From Plasmodium malariae (taxonomy: Eukaryota; Apicomplexa; Aconoidasida; Haemosporida; Plasmodiidae): 64,000 nt of DNA. The notes under the pieces are model-generated. The model was given only the letters and a program-made list of their open reading frames with translations. It made no database searches and had not been told where the DNA came from. Shown in pieces: positions 1 to 13,196 of this stretch; position 1 is the stretch's first letter, and the number at the start of each line of letters is the position of its first letter. The translations under genes were made by a program, and so were the position numbers. The stretch is from assembly GCF_900090045.1 (NCBI RefSeq), contig NC_041788.1:3343501-3407500 (forward strand). Reading direction: 5' to 3'.

Positions 1-552
1 TACAACTGACGTTGTTCCAAATGCATAAAAAAAAATCTCTGAATTTGTTCTTGCACTAGCTAATGTAACAATTAATGTCATTCCGATCGTTATTAACAGT
101 AATAGAAAATAGTTAGTTGGGTATTTTCTGGCTATATATGGTGAACAAGCTAAAGTAATCATTATAGGTAAACTTAACAATATACCCAACACAAAAAACA
201 AAGTATAGTTGGTAATTATAAATGCGTTAAAAGGTTTATGTAAAACTGCTAATATGGAAAATCCAAAGGTAATAAGGAGTTGGATAGATAAGATCGAATA
301 TACTTTTCTAATGAAACCATGTCTAATCTTTGTTGAAGAAAATTCATTTAGTGAATATTCATCGTACAATCCACCATTAGCTGCTGTAGCAGTACCTGGA
401 GTGTCATAGTAATAACCCTTTTGTTCATTGTTTACTTTTCCTTGTCCATAGTTATAGTTGTATGATCCATGGTTGTAAACAGCTCCATAACTTTGCCCAG
501 TAGGGGCCCCACCTGCACCAGTATTATTTTCTCTTCCGTTCTGGTTGTACAT
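1..552 (-). CDS. Bax inhibitor-1 / TMBIM family membrane protein, N-terminal part (runs off the window)
   Basis: The reverse strand is open for 184 codons from an ATG at 552 to the window edge, so the C-terminal half is missing. Residues 1-70 are a hydrophilic Gly/Tyr/Asn-rich cytosolic tail. Residues 75-93 read KIRHGFIRKVYSILSIQLL, the family signature just before the first membrane helix. Hydrophobic segments follow at about 88-108, 113-138 and 145-166, as expected for the first three of six to seven TMBIM helices. Known of the family: ER or Golgi membrane proteins that act as calcium leak channels and modulate cell death. The role here is inferred from family membership. The fold assignment is fairly secure; which TMBIM subgroup it belongs to is not. 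Confidence 0.8.
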   Translation of the reverse strand, partial: MYNQNGRENNTGAGGAPTGQSYGAVYNHGSYNYNYGQGKVNNEQKGYYYDTPGTATAANGGLYDEYSLNEFSSTKIRHGFIRKVYSILSIQLLITFGFSILAVLHKPFNAFIITNYTLFFVLGILLSLPIMITLACSPYIARKYPTNYFLLLLITIGMTLIVTLASARTNSEIFFYAFGTTSVV

Positions 553-623
553 TTCTTAATATTACAAGTGCGCACGCGTTTGTCGGTGTAAAAGCTGGGC
601 GAATACACGTATGTACTGCTATG

Positions 624-663
<40 letters not shown>

Positions 664-1133
664 CCTTTCTATTTTTGCTTTCAATTTTGCTCGCCTTTCT
701 CTTGAAGTTTGTTGTAACAAGTATGAACTTTGTCAAATAATTTATATTTTAAATTTATGTATACAATTCGGATGCACAACTAATGAATTTCGGTACTTAC
801 AAAAATGTTTCAAAACTAAATGAACATATGGGGTCCTCAATATTATACACGCGTTTTTAAAAATGTCGCAGTTTATATTACAAGGAATTTTTTCTATCAA
901 AAAATTATTCTATTCTTTAAAACCACCCTTGCTAAAAATATACATACATTTACATATATATGTATATATGTATACATATATGTATATACTCTCTCCACGT
1001 AAGTAACGATTATATAATTGTACAAAAAATTATAATATATTTGTACATAAATTATACATGTATTAAACATGAAATTTACATATACTTTTGTTGTACATAA
1101 TTTACAATATTTAAGTGGTACATGAATTATACG

Positions 1134-1165
<32 letters not shown>

Positions 1166-2294
1166 AGTTCATTTTTTTTTTTTTTTTTTTAAACAGCCAA
1201 AATTCACGTTTTTAAAGCTTGCTTGTTCAGGTAAAAATTCTGAAAATTCAGAAAAAAAATAAAAAAAAAAAAGAAAAAAAAAAGAAAAAAAAAAAAAAAA
1301 AAAATGAAAAAAAAAAGAAAACCGCTTTTTTTGCAATTTTGTTTGTATTCAAAATAGTTCAATTTTTTTTATTTATTATTATATATACATATAATATGAA
1401 TATATATATTATATATATATATTATATATATATATATATTATTATACATTTTATGTATATTACATTATAACACATATATGTGGTATAATCAAATATTGTA
1501 CAATAGTTGCACCATACATATATATGTTAACTTTTTATATTTTTATGTATATACAATAATAATTATAATATATCTTTTTTATGAAAACCATATAAAATGA
1601 AAAAATGGTACCCTTGTTTTTTGTGTTAACATTTTTAACCTTTTTGTAAAATTTACAAATTTTCTCAGTAACATTTTATGTATATATGTACATAAATGTA
1701 TATAATAAGTATGAATGTATATTTATCAATAATTTGTAAATTTAGTAATGTAACATGGTATTAAAAAAAAAATGTACGTAAAATGTAAGCAAAAATTTGT
1801 TCTCATATTTGAACTGTAAAAATTTCGTTCGCTGTGGATTTTCAACCATTGCATGCATAATATAATAATATACTGCATATATGATTAGCTATGTATTTAT
1901 ATATTAAATATATGAGTAAATATTTGTATATATATATATAATCAATATTTATAATATATATTATATAATATACTATATATTTATATATACATATATATAT
2001 GCAATTACTTCTGTTATATTTTATATTTTTTGCCGAAAAAAGGAAACTGACAAATGAACATGAAAAAAATAGAAAGAAAGAAAGAAGTTCAATGATAGTA
2101 GAAAACACGACTCTTTTTTTTTTCTTTTTTTTTTTTATCAATACTATTATTATAATTACTATAATTATTAATAGTGATATGCTTATAATATAACATACTA
2201 AGCTTTTTGCAAAATAAATTCAAATTGCTGTAATAGGATTTAAAAAAAAAAAAAAATATATTAGTAACTATGAAAAAAAGAGTAAAGTGAAAAA

Positions 2295-2348
<54 letters not shown>

Positions 2349-2411
2349 AAAAAATTGAAAGAAGGACTATATATAATAGTACTAAGTAATAGCTGACGTT
2401 ATACAGAAGAA
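553..2411. other. AT-rich intergenic region, no gene seen
   Basis: The stretch is made of (TA)n runs (about 630-660, 1130-1165, 1370-1440), poly-A blocks (1250-1310, 2295-2346) and poly-T. The open frames inside are mostly Ile/Tyr or Lys runs from these repeats. It probably holds the 5' flank of the reverse-strand TMBIM gene and the upstream region of the forward gene at 2412. Confidence 0.6.
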
Positions 2412-2966
2412 ATGAAAACTGAAATGCAAAGCAGGAATAATTCCACTATGGAAAAAGAGAAAAAAAGTACACTCTGTAATATATTATATGAGTTATACTT
2501 AATGTAAGTATACGTATATGCATATATACATATATATATATGTACATGAACGTTTCGTTTATGTATACCCTAAGCTTATATAACTAACCAAGCAAATGCC
2601 GTAAGTTCGTACAGTGTACAAATTGTTAATTAAAATGTTAATTAAAGTGTTAATGAATAATCGCTAATGAATAATTGATAATTAATAATCGACAATGAAT
2701 AATCGTTAATGAATAATCGTTAATGAATAATCGTTAATGAATAATCGCTAATGAATAATTTTTAATGTTAATACTTTTTATTGCTGAACACATAAAAAAG
2801 AACATCAGGCATTTATTTTTTTTATTATATAAATTGTTCACTTGTTAATGCCTAGTTTGAAATGTGTGCAATTAAGCATTTAATTAGTTATAATTTTATA
2901 TTAACGCAAAACGGTATAAGAGAAGAGGAAAAAGGGGAAAAAATAATTAATCGCTAATTGTAAAGC

Positions 2967-3014
<48 letters not shown>

Positions 3015-3215
3015 TTATATGAATGTGTAAACCCATACAGGCATATGTACATACGTACCTACTTACATTTGCATGTATATTAACTACAAAGTGCTATTCC
3101 CATTACTCCCATTTTTGAAAATACTAATTATGTAAAAAAATATTTTTTAAGGGGCGAGCTATATTTGTATAACACCTGCGTTATATCAAAATTTTTAGAA
3201 AAAGACAATAATTAA
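2412..3215 (+). CDS. Possible 51-residue protein in two exons, function unknown
   Basis: Exon 1 is 2412-2503 (30 codons plus AT). It starts MKTEMQSRNN and ends at a consensus donor GTAAGT. Exon 2 is 3152-3215, after the acceptor TTTTTTAAG, and the phase matches: AT plus G restores a Met codon. The frame then runs GELYLYNTCVISKFLEKDNN to a stop. The composition is protein-like and unlike the flanking repeats. The intron of about 650 bases holds a 14-base tandem repeat. A coding-like block at 3452-3541 (DEGKHTTSIYILKNKI, after TTATGCAG) could be an alternative last exon. No family was recognised. Splicing is inferred only. Confidence 0.4.
2640..2762. repeat. 14-base tandem repeat (AATAATCGTTAATG) in the intron of the 2412 gene
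   Basis: About seven imperfect copies of a 14-base unit, read directly. It lies wholly within the proposed intron 2504-3151. Confidence 0.8.
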
Positions 3216-3332
3216 AAATTTTCCGTTATATAACATATAAAAAAAGAAATTTAATTTTTTATACTTGTTTAAAGGACGTTATCATAGAAACGAATGCTTA
3301 TAAAAGTTATAGAATCTAAATCGACTATATCA

Positions 3333-3388
<56 letters not shown>

Positions 3389-4888
3389 TTTTCTTATTTT
3401 TGTGTCTTATGTTGTCTTTTTTTTAAAAAAAAAAAAAAATTAAAATTATGCAGGACGAAGGGAAACACACAACTAGTATATATATATTAAAAAATAAAAT
3501 AAATATGAAAAAATTTGTGCTTAAAGATCTTCAAGTTGATTAAGTACGTAGGTAAAAATAATTAATTGTTTTAAATATATTACAGAGAAAATGAAGTAGC
3601 ACAAATGGAAAGTGTGTGTACGATATAATTCTCAGTTAAATAATGATTTTAAAAAAAAAAAAGTGCATGTTTACATATAAGAATATGTGCATCTTTAAAT
3701 CTTTGTCATTCTACGTAAAAAATGTAAGATTAAATGGTCTTTTTGTCAGCACACATGCGTATTGATGTACTAAGTAGGTCATTATTATCCCTGTTCTAAT
3801 ATTAAAATGGAGATATTTTAAAAAGCGCAGAAAAGATATGCGAAATGGGGAAAACTGCAAATATGATCAATACATATACATATTTTGTATGCGACGTGGG
3901 GAAAACTGCAAATATGATCAATACATATACACATATTTTGTATGCGAAATGGGGAAAACTGATAATATGTACTAATATTATCAATATAATTATATATATA
4001 TATGTTTTTTTAGTACTACTCATAATGCTAAAATTTTTGTAAATTTTAACTGAAAACAAGAGAAAATGAATAAGCCGGTCCACACGTTAACATATTATAT
4101 TATAAACACATAATAAGCATGGTAATACGCATTTTAAATGGCACTTGTTCGTTCTGTTCAAAAAGGAAGGCATAAAAAAAAAAAAAAAAAAATAGCAAAA
4201 TTGAAAAATAAAAAGTAAAAAAATTAAAAAATAGAAAATATAAAAATAAAAACAAAAAATAAAAACAAAAAATAAAAACAAAATATAGAAACAAAAAATA
4301 AAAACAAAAAATAAAAACAAAATATAGAAACAAAAAATAAAACAAAAAATAAAAACAAAATATAGAAACAAAAAATAAAAACAAAAAATAAAAACAAAAT
4401 ATAGAAACAAAAAATAAAAACAAAATATAGAAAATATAAAAATAAAAACAAAAACAAAAACAAAAACTATAATAAAATCCCAATTGGCATACACAAGTGC
4501 AATCCGGAAATTTCGCAAGTCCTTTTTTTTTTTTTTTTTTAAATGTTTAATATAATGCTAATTTACCTCAATTAATAAGGAGGTTTAAAAATGAACATAG
4601 TTTTACGGTAGTACCAATGCAAAATGCCATATGTGAAAAGGCTTTTTCAATAATCTTTTTCGTTACCTGTACTTTTACATTTTATGGAAGCGAGAATACA
4701 GAGATTACAATAAAAAGAACTCCAATCCTTTGGTGGAAGGATATCCATTTGCAGAAAATTTTATTTAAAAAAATATTTTTTTATTTTTACAACCCTTGAT
4801 TTTTACGGTCATGGTGAGCTAACAGTGCATGTATACACAAGCCAATACGCACACATGTGTATATATAAAAGTACCATACGCACATACA

Positions 4889-4932
<44 letters not shown>

Positions 4933-5053
4933 CCATACACACATGTAATTACAACACATACGCGTGTGTGCATGTATTTCCTAACTAGTGACAATATAAA
5001 TGGCATCAGGAAGAAAATAGTAAGGCAGCCAAATTTTAATTATAAAATAAGAT
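3216..5053. other. Intergenic region with repeats and unresolved coding-like islands
   Basis: It holds (TA)n and poly-T at 3340-3390, a unit of about 53 bases (GGGGAAAACTGCAAATATGA...) repeated from 3845 to 3965, and an A-rich block at 4225-4460 built from AAAAACAAAATATAG-like units. Three islands have normal complexity. At 4105-4170 the reverse strand reads NEQVPFKMRITMLIMCL to a stop, after TTGAACAG. At 4465-4520 the reverse strand reads RNFRIALVYANWDF. At 4620-4760 the reverse strand reads MDILPPKDWSSFYCNLC and the forward strand is also open for 60 codons. They may be exons of a small gene, but no consistent splice chain was found. Confidence 0.35.
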
Positions 5054-8000
5054 ATGAATTCAAGATTTTATTGCATCATATTTTATGCATTGTCCCTTAT
5101 TGTATATGTGATAATTATATATTCTATAAATAATTATGAAAGGTATAATATTCCATCTGAAAGGTTAAGAAGTTCCAGTAATTTTGTCCAAAATGTGTAC
5201 AAAAATGGGAATAACATGAATAATGTTGAGGTGGAAAAAAAATTTAACTCCAATATATGCATTAATTTACTAATCGTTACTGCGTGTAGTAACAAGGAAA
5301 CAATTGACTCATTTGGGGTTAGACTAAAAGAATTTATTGATGAACAAGTTAATGCAAATAATAAAGAAAAGCTAACTTCACACAGATTATTTGATATAAA
5401 AGATCTTTTTTTTATTAATTCACATTTAATTAATAAGGATATAATTAAAAATGCGGAAAATGGAAAATATTCTGATATTTGCGAAAAAATATTGTTGTCA
5501 AAAAATAAAGTTCATGAATTTATTAGCAATACGTATTATATTTATTTAAATGAAAACACGAAAGAAGAAGAACAGGACTTATCTTTTACCTTATCAACAA
5601 CGAATATTATTGAAATTTATTATAATAAATTTGAACAGGATGAAAAAAAAGAAAAAGAAATAGAGAAAGAAATAGAGAAGGAAATAAATAAAGAAATAGA
5701 GAAAGAAATAAAGAAAGAAAGAAATAAAGAAATAGAGAAAGAAATAAAGAAAGAAAGAAATAAAGAAATAGAGAACGAAATAAAGAAAGAAATAAATAAA
5801 GAAATAAATAAAGAAATAAAGAAAGAAATAAAGAAAGAAATAAATAAAGAAATAAATAAAAAAAAAAAAAAAAAAAAAAATTATGAACAGTTCATAAAAG
5901 AAATTTGGAATGTGGTAAAAAATTCCTTTTTTTTTAAAACGGATAAGAAGAGGTTGTTACATTTTGTTCCAGAACTTGAATTAAATTTTTATTTAGCTAG
6001 TAGCCTTTATAATGAGCAAAATTACAAAATAAAAAAATATGATACTGGACAAAATCAGTGGAAATATGGCTATAAAAACAACGATTCTGGATTGAGTAAA
6101 AATTTAGATTGTATGGATCAGGAAGAGCAAAATAAAGAAGGAAAAAATGGAAGCAGTAATAAAAATGGTAAAACTTTTATGAATGGTGTAAACCCCCCTG
6201 TTTTCATTGCTTCTTGGGATTTTTACAATAATTTTTATTATCCATATATGAGAAATTTTATTGAAAAACTATTAAACATATTTCAAATTAATATTTATGA
6301 ACAAATCATAAGCAATATAGATCTTTTTAAAATATCAGAAAGAGATGATGTATATATCAAAAAAGAAAAGAAGACCGACGAACGGAATAATACCAGGTTG
6401 ATATTATTAGACAGAGTAACAAAATTTACAAATATATTTGATGAAGTAATGTTTGATAATATTTTGAAAAAACCCACATATGAAATTCCAAAAAATATTA
6501 ACTTAATATCCATATTTCCTAATGGTCAGGAAATTTATTTTTATAACAATTTAAACGAAAAAATAGAAACGGCTGTTTCATTTATGGAATGGGGTGTTAT
6601 ATATATAAACAATTTTTTTAATCGTTTGAATAATATTGATAAGAGAAAAAAAATTATTGACGTATCAGGTCAGTCCCATATAATTAGTGGGATTTTTGTT
6701 TCTAATATAAGAGGATTTTTAGGGTTATGTGCAAATTTTCCTGACTGTGTCCATAATATTTTTAATTCGGATACATATCAAATTGAATATGTAAAAACTT
6801 ATTCAAGAGATAATGAGAGCTCATTTTCTTATATAATTACTACCTATGATGGTTTCTCTTTTTCCTTTATTTATGATATTCCCTTGAAAAGTGGAATATC
6901 CGACTATGAAACATTAGTATTAGCAAGGGAAGCGTATACATATTACATAGTAGAAGCCTTAAACAATGTACAAAAATTTGTCGATATATCAAATATGAGT
7001 ATATATATAAGAATTCCATTGCACACACGTGACGTGTATAACAACATTTTAAATAATATTGACTGTAGCTTAGACTATATGACTGGGAAGAAGTGTAGGG
7101 TACATCATATAGATAGAGCAGTTGAAAAAAGTTTTCATTCGCATTTGAAAGATAACGGCGATGGTACTAATAACAGTGTAATGCGCAAAAGGGAAATATA
7201 CTTTAAGGCGGCAGTAACATTAGCTCAGTCCGCTTATCAGGACTCACTGCAGGTAATTGGCACATGTGTATGTAAGTATACTTGTATATAAGTATAGGTG
7301 TATGTGGGTATATATGTACATGTGTATATAAGTATAGGTGTATATGGGTATATATGTACATGTGTATATAAGTATAGGTGTATATGGGTATATATGTACA
7401 TGTGTATATAAGTATAGGTGAATATGGGCATATATGTACATGTGTATATAAGTATAGGTGAATATGGGCATATATGTACATGTGTATATAAGTATAGGTG
7501 AATATGGGCATATATGTACATGTGTATATAAGTATAGGTGTATATGGGTATATAAATGTATTTGTGTGTATATATATAAAATAATTTAAAATCGCTGAAA
7601 AATTTTATATACATTATACCATAACTTTGCCCCAAAAAAGTGCAGGTGTTTCCGTGCAAATGATTTTGAAAAAGATACGTTTTCAATAATGTGTACACAT
7701 ATATTTGTCGTTTATGCGTATATAAACATGTATACATATACATATACATATATATATATATATGTGTGTAGAAGTATATACGCTTTTTGATTTATGTCTT
7801 TTTTTTTTTTTTTTTTTATTTTCAGCTTCTAAAGGACGACACAATTTCTATATATGATATCCTGTCAAAAGATTTTTTATTAGCATCTGTTCTTCCAATA
7901 CTTATTCCGTATATAATTCCAGTAACAATTGCCCTATGCAGGTTACTATATAGAAATTTCAGCAATTTTGCTTTCGAGAGTGCACGTTTTTTTCAACTCC

Positions 8001-8101
8001 ATAATTTTTTCACGTATCCACTTATTCACATCCCTACTTCTTTATTTCATTACTTTACATTTTTAGAGAGCTCTTCAAAGGATTTAAAAAAAAAAAAATG
8101 A
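5054..8101 (+). CDS. PIGS: GPI transamidase subunit PIG-S, two exons
   Basis: Exon 1 is 5054-7252, ending CTGCAG before GTAATT. Exon 2 is 7826-8101, after TTTTCAG. Both junctions are phase 0 and give 824 residues. PIG-S belongs to the ER-membrane GPI transamidase complex (with GPI8, GAA1, PIG-T, PIG-U) that attaches GPI anchors; GPI-anchored proteins such as MSP1 are major parasite surface proteins. Visible features: an N-terminal membrane helix at about 7-25, a long lumenal domain containing FMEWGVIYINN (near 510, the PIG-S 'WGG-I-iyN' region), the late motif YETLVLAREAYTYYIVEAL, and a second helix near 750-775 (VLPILIPYIIPVTIALC). Residues about 196-275 are a Lys/Glu/Ile insert (KEIEKEIKKE) of Plasmodium type. 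About 45 residues follow the second helix, longer than expected. A further intron there cannot be excluded. Confidence 0.85.
7279..7556. repeat. 40-base tandem repeat inside the PIG-S intron
   Basis: About seven copies of a 40-base unit (GGTGTATATGGGTATATATG...). The unit length is not a multiple of three, so all three reverse frames stay open across it and give false ORFs. It fills the 5' half of the 573-base intron 7253-7825. Confidence 0.9.
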
Positions 8102-8679
8102 AGTCAGATTGAAGAAACGAAAGTAAGGTTAAAGAAACCTTTTGTTACTTTATATTAAAAATAATCGTATAATACGTTTCTTTCTTGTTGTGAAAAAATA
8201 TGTACCATTGTACATTGTCCCTTGCTAAACAAGAGGCAATTATATGTATTAATTGCACATTGGTGTGTTATACATTTACGCCATTACGTATTTATAGACT
8301 TACCTACTCATCCACTTAGTGTAGTTCTTTTATTTTTTTTTTTTTTAATATTATATTTTGAAAATGCAATTTTGGAATAATTTTTTTTTTTTTTTTTTTT
8401 TCGTTTTTTTCAAGTTTATTAATTAAAATTTTTTTCTGGTTTAATCATTGATAAATGAAGAACATCGCTACGTTGTTATTTCTCTATCGTTTAAATGTAT
8501 GTACATATCACAGTTATTTAATACTATTTCTGCATTTTTTCCCTTTTGCTTTCTATTATTAATGATGAATAATATGTAATGGTAAATAATTTCAAATTAG
8601 AGTGGTGTATCTAAAGAATATTGCTTTGTCATTATTTGCACCAGTTCAGGTAGCCAAAATGGCATAAATTAAAAAAAGA

Positions 8680-8826
8680 AAAGGAAAAAGAAAAGAAAAG
8701 GAAAAAGATAAGAAAAGGAAAAAGATAAGAAAAGGAAAAAGATAAGAAAAGGAAAAAGATAAGAAAAGGAAAAAGATAAGAAAAGGAAAAAGATAAGAAA
8801 AGGAAAAAGATAAGAAAAGGAAAAAG
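8680..8826. repeat. 17-base purine-rich tandem repeat (AAAAGATAAGAAAAGGA)
   Basis: About nine near-identical copies, all purine plus T on the forward strand. It lies about 0.6 kb downstream of PIG-S. Confidence 0.85.
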
Positions 8827-8914
8827 AAACAGAGTGCGTTGCTTTTAAATTTATGGAAAAAGTTATCAGAAGATTTTTAAAAATAGAACATATCAGTACT
8901 ACCTGATACATATA

Positions 8915-8949
<35 letters not shown>

Positions 8950-9258
8950 TTATTTATGATTACGTGGGGCCTTAAAAATGGAGGCTAGTATTAAGTGTTA
9001 AGGGTTAATATATGTGTAATTGTATTACAAAAAATTCGGGCAAAAAAATGCGGTGAAAAATGAGCTGAATGGTAGTTATTTTGCAAGATGGAAAATTACC
9101 CGTGTATTAAATAGGTACATATAAAATTAAATGCTTATGCATTTTTTATGAAGCAAATGTAATGTTGAAAAATGATTGGTTAAGTGTTCAATTTGGCATT
9201 AAAAAAAAATATTTACATTTTTTTTTTTTATAGGATTAGTTGTCGTATAACAATATGC

Positions 9259-9294
<36 letters not shown>

Positions 9295-10029
9295 TATAAC
9301 ATACTGTAACGCCGTATACCATAATATAACATAACAGAAATAATTAGAGTGAATCTATGCACTTCATTTAAGTTATATTCAAGATAAAAAAAAGTATATA
9401 CTCTTTAAATTTACTTAAATCAAATGTTAAAAAAAAAAAAAAAAATTTATCTTTTAGAGGCTAATATGGATACATTAACCAATTGCGGTTTTTGCCATTT
9501 AAAAAACGTCCATTTGAAGAAATATCAGTTGATACTTGTTCTTAGCATGTACATTCGTCGTAATTTTACAGGATTATGTGGAGCGTTTATTTTTTTTTTT
9601 TTTGTTTTAATGTATGATATGAAAATACATTAAAAAAAAAGGAAACCAAATTTATTGTGTACTTTTGAATATATGTGCTCTATATATGACAAAAAAGAAA
9701 AAATGGATTTACCAAAAAGGGGGTGTTAAATTTATGCAACATTTGGTTTTATATGGTTTATATTATATAATGCTATAATAACATGACTTGTAAATTTTAA
9801 TTCAACACGCATTTTTTTTTTTTTATTTATTCTTTTCAACTTTATAAATCCGTAAATACCAAAAATAAAAACGTGGAATTAATACTTATAAAAGGAGTAT
9901 AAAGCTTCAATGGATTTGCATTCATGCCATTTTATTTTTTTGTAATGTATATGCTTCTACACAGGTACATAGATACATATGCAAGTATGTATGTATATAT
10001 ATATATACAATTGTATATATGTGTACATT

Positions 10030-10339
10030 GTATGCACATGGGCACGGGTTAAATAGGTGTATAGTTCTTTTGCAATGTTTTTTACTTTGACCATTTACAC
10101 AGTTCTTTGCATTCATTTTTAACCCTTGTGGATGTGGTCTAAAGTGATGCTTATCATAATTATTTCTGCTTTTAAAGTGTATTATATAATTATGAATTAT
10201 TTCTTTTGTTGTTTCGATATCGTTTCGATATCTCTTTGAAATGAAATATATTTTTCCTTTATATGCCTTTAATCTATATCTGAACGTTTTGTTTTTGAGT
10301 ACTATATTTTTAAATATGACATTATTGGAATATATAAAA

Positions 10340-10340
<1 letters not shown>
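10030..10340 (-). other. Coding-like reverse-strand island, possible exon
   Basis: The reverse strand is open for about 100 codons with normal amino-acid variety, for example KGKIYFISKRYRNDIETTKE followed by HHFRPHPQGLKMNAKNCV. There is no upstream ATG in frame; the frame is closed at its 5' end by a poly-T tract, and AAAATATAG near 10303 could be a 3' splice site. At its 3' end it decays into ATGTATATAT repeats. It looks more like an exon than chance, but no partner exon was found. Confidence 0.3.
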
Positions 10341-10372
<32 letters not shown>

Positions 10373-10910
10373 ACCAATTCTTATAAAAATATATTTTTTT
10401 ATATGCATATGACTCATTTCTTTTTTATATATTTTATAATATTACTAGAAAAAACATATAATTATAGTATTCACTTATTTACTGATTTTAAAATACATCC
10501 ACGAAAAACAAAATAAAGAGGTGGCAAAAAATGATGAACGGATTATGATTTTGTATTGAAATAAATAAAAATGTTTTTGCATTTTTATTTTTTACCCTTT
10601 ATGGATAATAAATAAGTAAATTTTGTTCACTGTTAAATATATGTATACATATGTATACATATGTATGTATGGGTATATATATATATATATATATATATAT
10701 GCGAAAATTCATGGAACAGGTGGTATATGGTTACAAGAAATAAATGTGTAACGAAATAGGGTTGTAGCAAAATAAGCGTGAAACGAAATAAAGGTGTAAT
10801 AATATATAGGTGTAAACCATATGAGGTTTAAAGACATGTGGATGTAAAGAAATAAAGATACAAGGAAATGAATAAATAAGCAACAGGTGTAATACCAAAT
10901 TTATTCACGT

Positions 10911-10942
<32 letters not shown>

Positions 10943-11056
10943 CATGTTAGCAAATATAATCATGCTTTTTTTTTATGCAGACTTTTATTTTTTAATATGA
11001 CTTAATTTTTTCAAATATTTATTTTTTAATTACAATTTTTTTTTTTTTTTTTTATA

Positions 11057-11129
<73 letters not shown>

Positions 11130-12205
11130 TATATTATATTATATATATATTTTTTAACCAGTTAACCATTTTCATGTATTTATTTTTACGTTTTTGTTTT
11201 TATGTTTTATTTAATTATTTTTCCATTTGGCATTTTATGCTTCATCAAATCTTATTTCGTAATTTTTTTTACTTTTTCCTTTTTTGCTTTGTCATTTTAT
11301 TTCCCTCAATTTTTTGCTTCGTCCTTTTTTTTTTTTTTTTTTTTTATTTCGTCATATTTTAATCCATTATTCTTTTTAATTACTTCAATTTCACCTAACT
11401 TGTTAATAATTTTTTTTTTTTTTTTTTATAATTTCCATTTTCCCCATCTTGTTAAATTTATAATATGTTCATATTTTTTCCATTTTTTCCCTAACTTGTT
11501 AATAATTTTATTTTATTTTTTAAAATGGAAAGAAATAAAAATTATATTTCTTTATATAAACAAATTTGCACATACATACAAATATAATATACATACATAT
11601 AAATATACGTATGTATATATGTATATCCATATATATTATATACGTATATTTTTTTATGTATATGTAAAAGTATGTGTTACGTGTTATACGTTAAATATAT
11701 ATATATATATAGTATATATGTAAATGAATATATATATTAAAAAATACATGTATATATTTATATATACATATATATATGTTGCTGTATATCTAATTATAGC
11801 AAAATTAATAACTTTTGTTTAAATGTTACTAAATAGTATATTTTTTTTTTAAAACAAAATTGTTAATAATTATTTGTATATTATGCTAAATGATTTAACA
11901 ATGAAAAAGTCGACTTTGCATATTTTTTTTTTTTTTTTTTTTCCTATTTTTACCTCTGATTTGTTACATGTGAATTACATATGCTATTGAATTATATATA
12001 CATACGTAATTATGCGTACAAATATACATAGTAGTATGTACATACATAATATGTACATATATATATATATATGTAAGTACATATATTACATACATATATA
12101 TATATATAAATTAGTATGTATGTAATATTATACATTATGCAACTTATTTCATTTTTAAGTTTAATTTTACAATTTACTTTTTCGAAATAAAATACGTATT
12201 ATGTA

Positions 12206-12263
<58 letters not shown>

Positions 12264-13028
12264 TGCATAATTGTAAAAATTATATGTATTTGTTAAATCA
12301 GTTATGGAAAAGCAATAACCAAAAAAAAAAAAAAAGAAAAAACCGATAAAAATAATTCAAAAAACGGTACAAACAGTGATGGAAAAAAATATATGTATGC
12401 AATGTATTTATGTATATATAAATATGTACATATGCATATATTTATGTATGTACATGTACTTATATATATACATATATACATATATATATATATAAATATA
12501 TTTATATATCTTTTACATGTGATGTATAGAGTAAAAAAATTAAAATAGTAAAAATACAAATGGAAGGAAAATGTTGAAATGCATATTATAAATATATATC
12601 ATACATAGATATAAATATGTACATATAAATGTATGTATGCATATTTATTTATGTATATATATTTTACCCTAATATACTACGTACATGTGAACAAGAACAG
12701 TATATTTTAAATATTTGCTACACGTACATTGAATAGTACTTACAGCATATATGCAACAAGTGACAAAAAAAAATATATAGAAAGGTTTCATACATGTGCT
12801 TTACATAATATTAAGGGGAAAAAAAATATATATTTATATATGTATATGTAAATATGTTTATGTATACATCTATATTTTTATAGATATGTTTATATATGTA
12901 TATATTTATATATGTATGCATTTATTTATATATATAATTTGTATATGTATATATTTATATATGTATGCATTTATTTATATATATAATTTGTATATGTATA
13001 TATTTATATATGTATGCATTTATTTATA

Positions 13029-13075
<47 letters not shown>

Positions 13076-13196
13076 ATATATTTATACATATTTGTTCATA
13101 TATGTATATGTAAAAAAAATTTACGAAAACGCGTATACAATATAAGTTAAAAAAAAAAATAAGAATAATAATGTTTGTAGTAGTAATATAAGCAAA

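Larger units (their letters stand above)
8102..13196. other. Long gene-poor region upstream of the DDT/WHIM-like gene
   Basis: About 5.1 kb of poly-A/T, (TA)n (for example 8920-8945, 11050-11125, 12210-12258, 13030-13082) and ATGTATATAT-type repeats. One block with protein-like composition is listed separately at 10030-10340. A second, weaker island at 9466-9590 on the forward strand starts MDTLTNCGFCHLKNVHLKK but soon runs into poly-T. The part next to 13197 is probably the promoter and long 5' leader of the large gene. Confidence 0.5.

Noticed and set aside
4617..4799. Forward 60-codon ORF
   Set aside because: Runs into Phe/Lys low complexity and has a competing reverse frame of better composition; left as an unresolved island.
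7203..7749. Reverse ORFs of 75-170 codons across the PIG-S intron
   Set aside because: Produced by the 40-base repeat, which is open in every reverse frame; the region is intronic by splice evidence.
12796..13150. Forward ORFs rich in Tyr/Ile before the large gene
   Set aside because: Translations of (TA)n and ATGTATATAT repeats.
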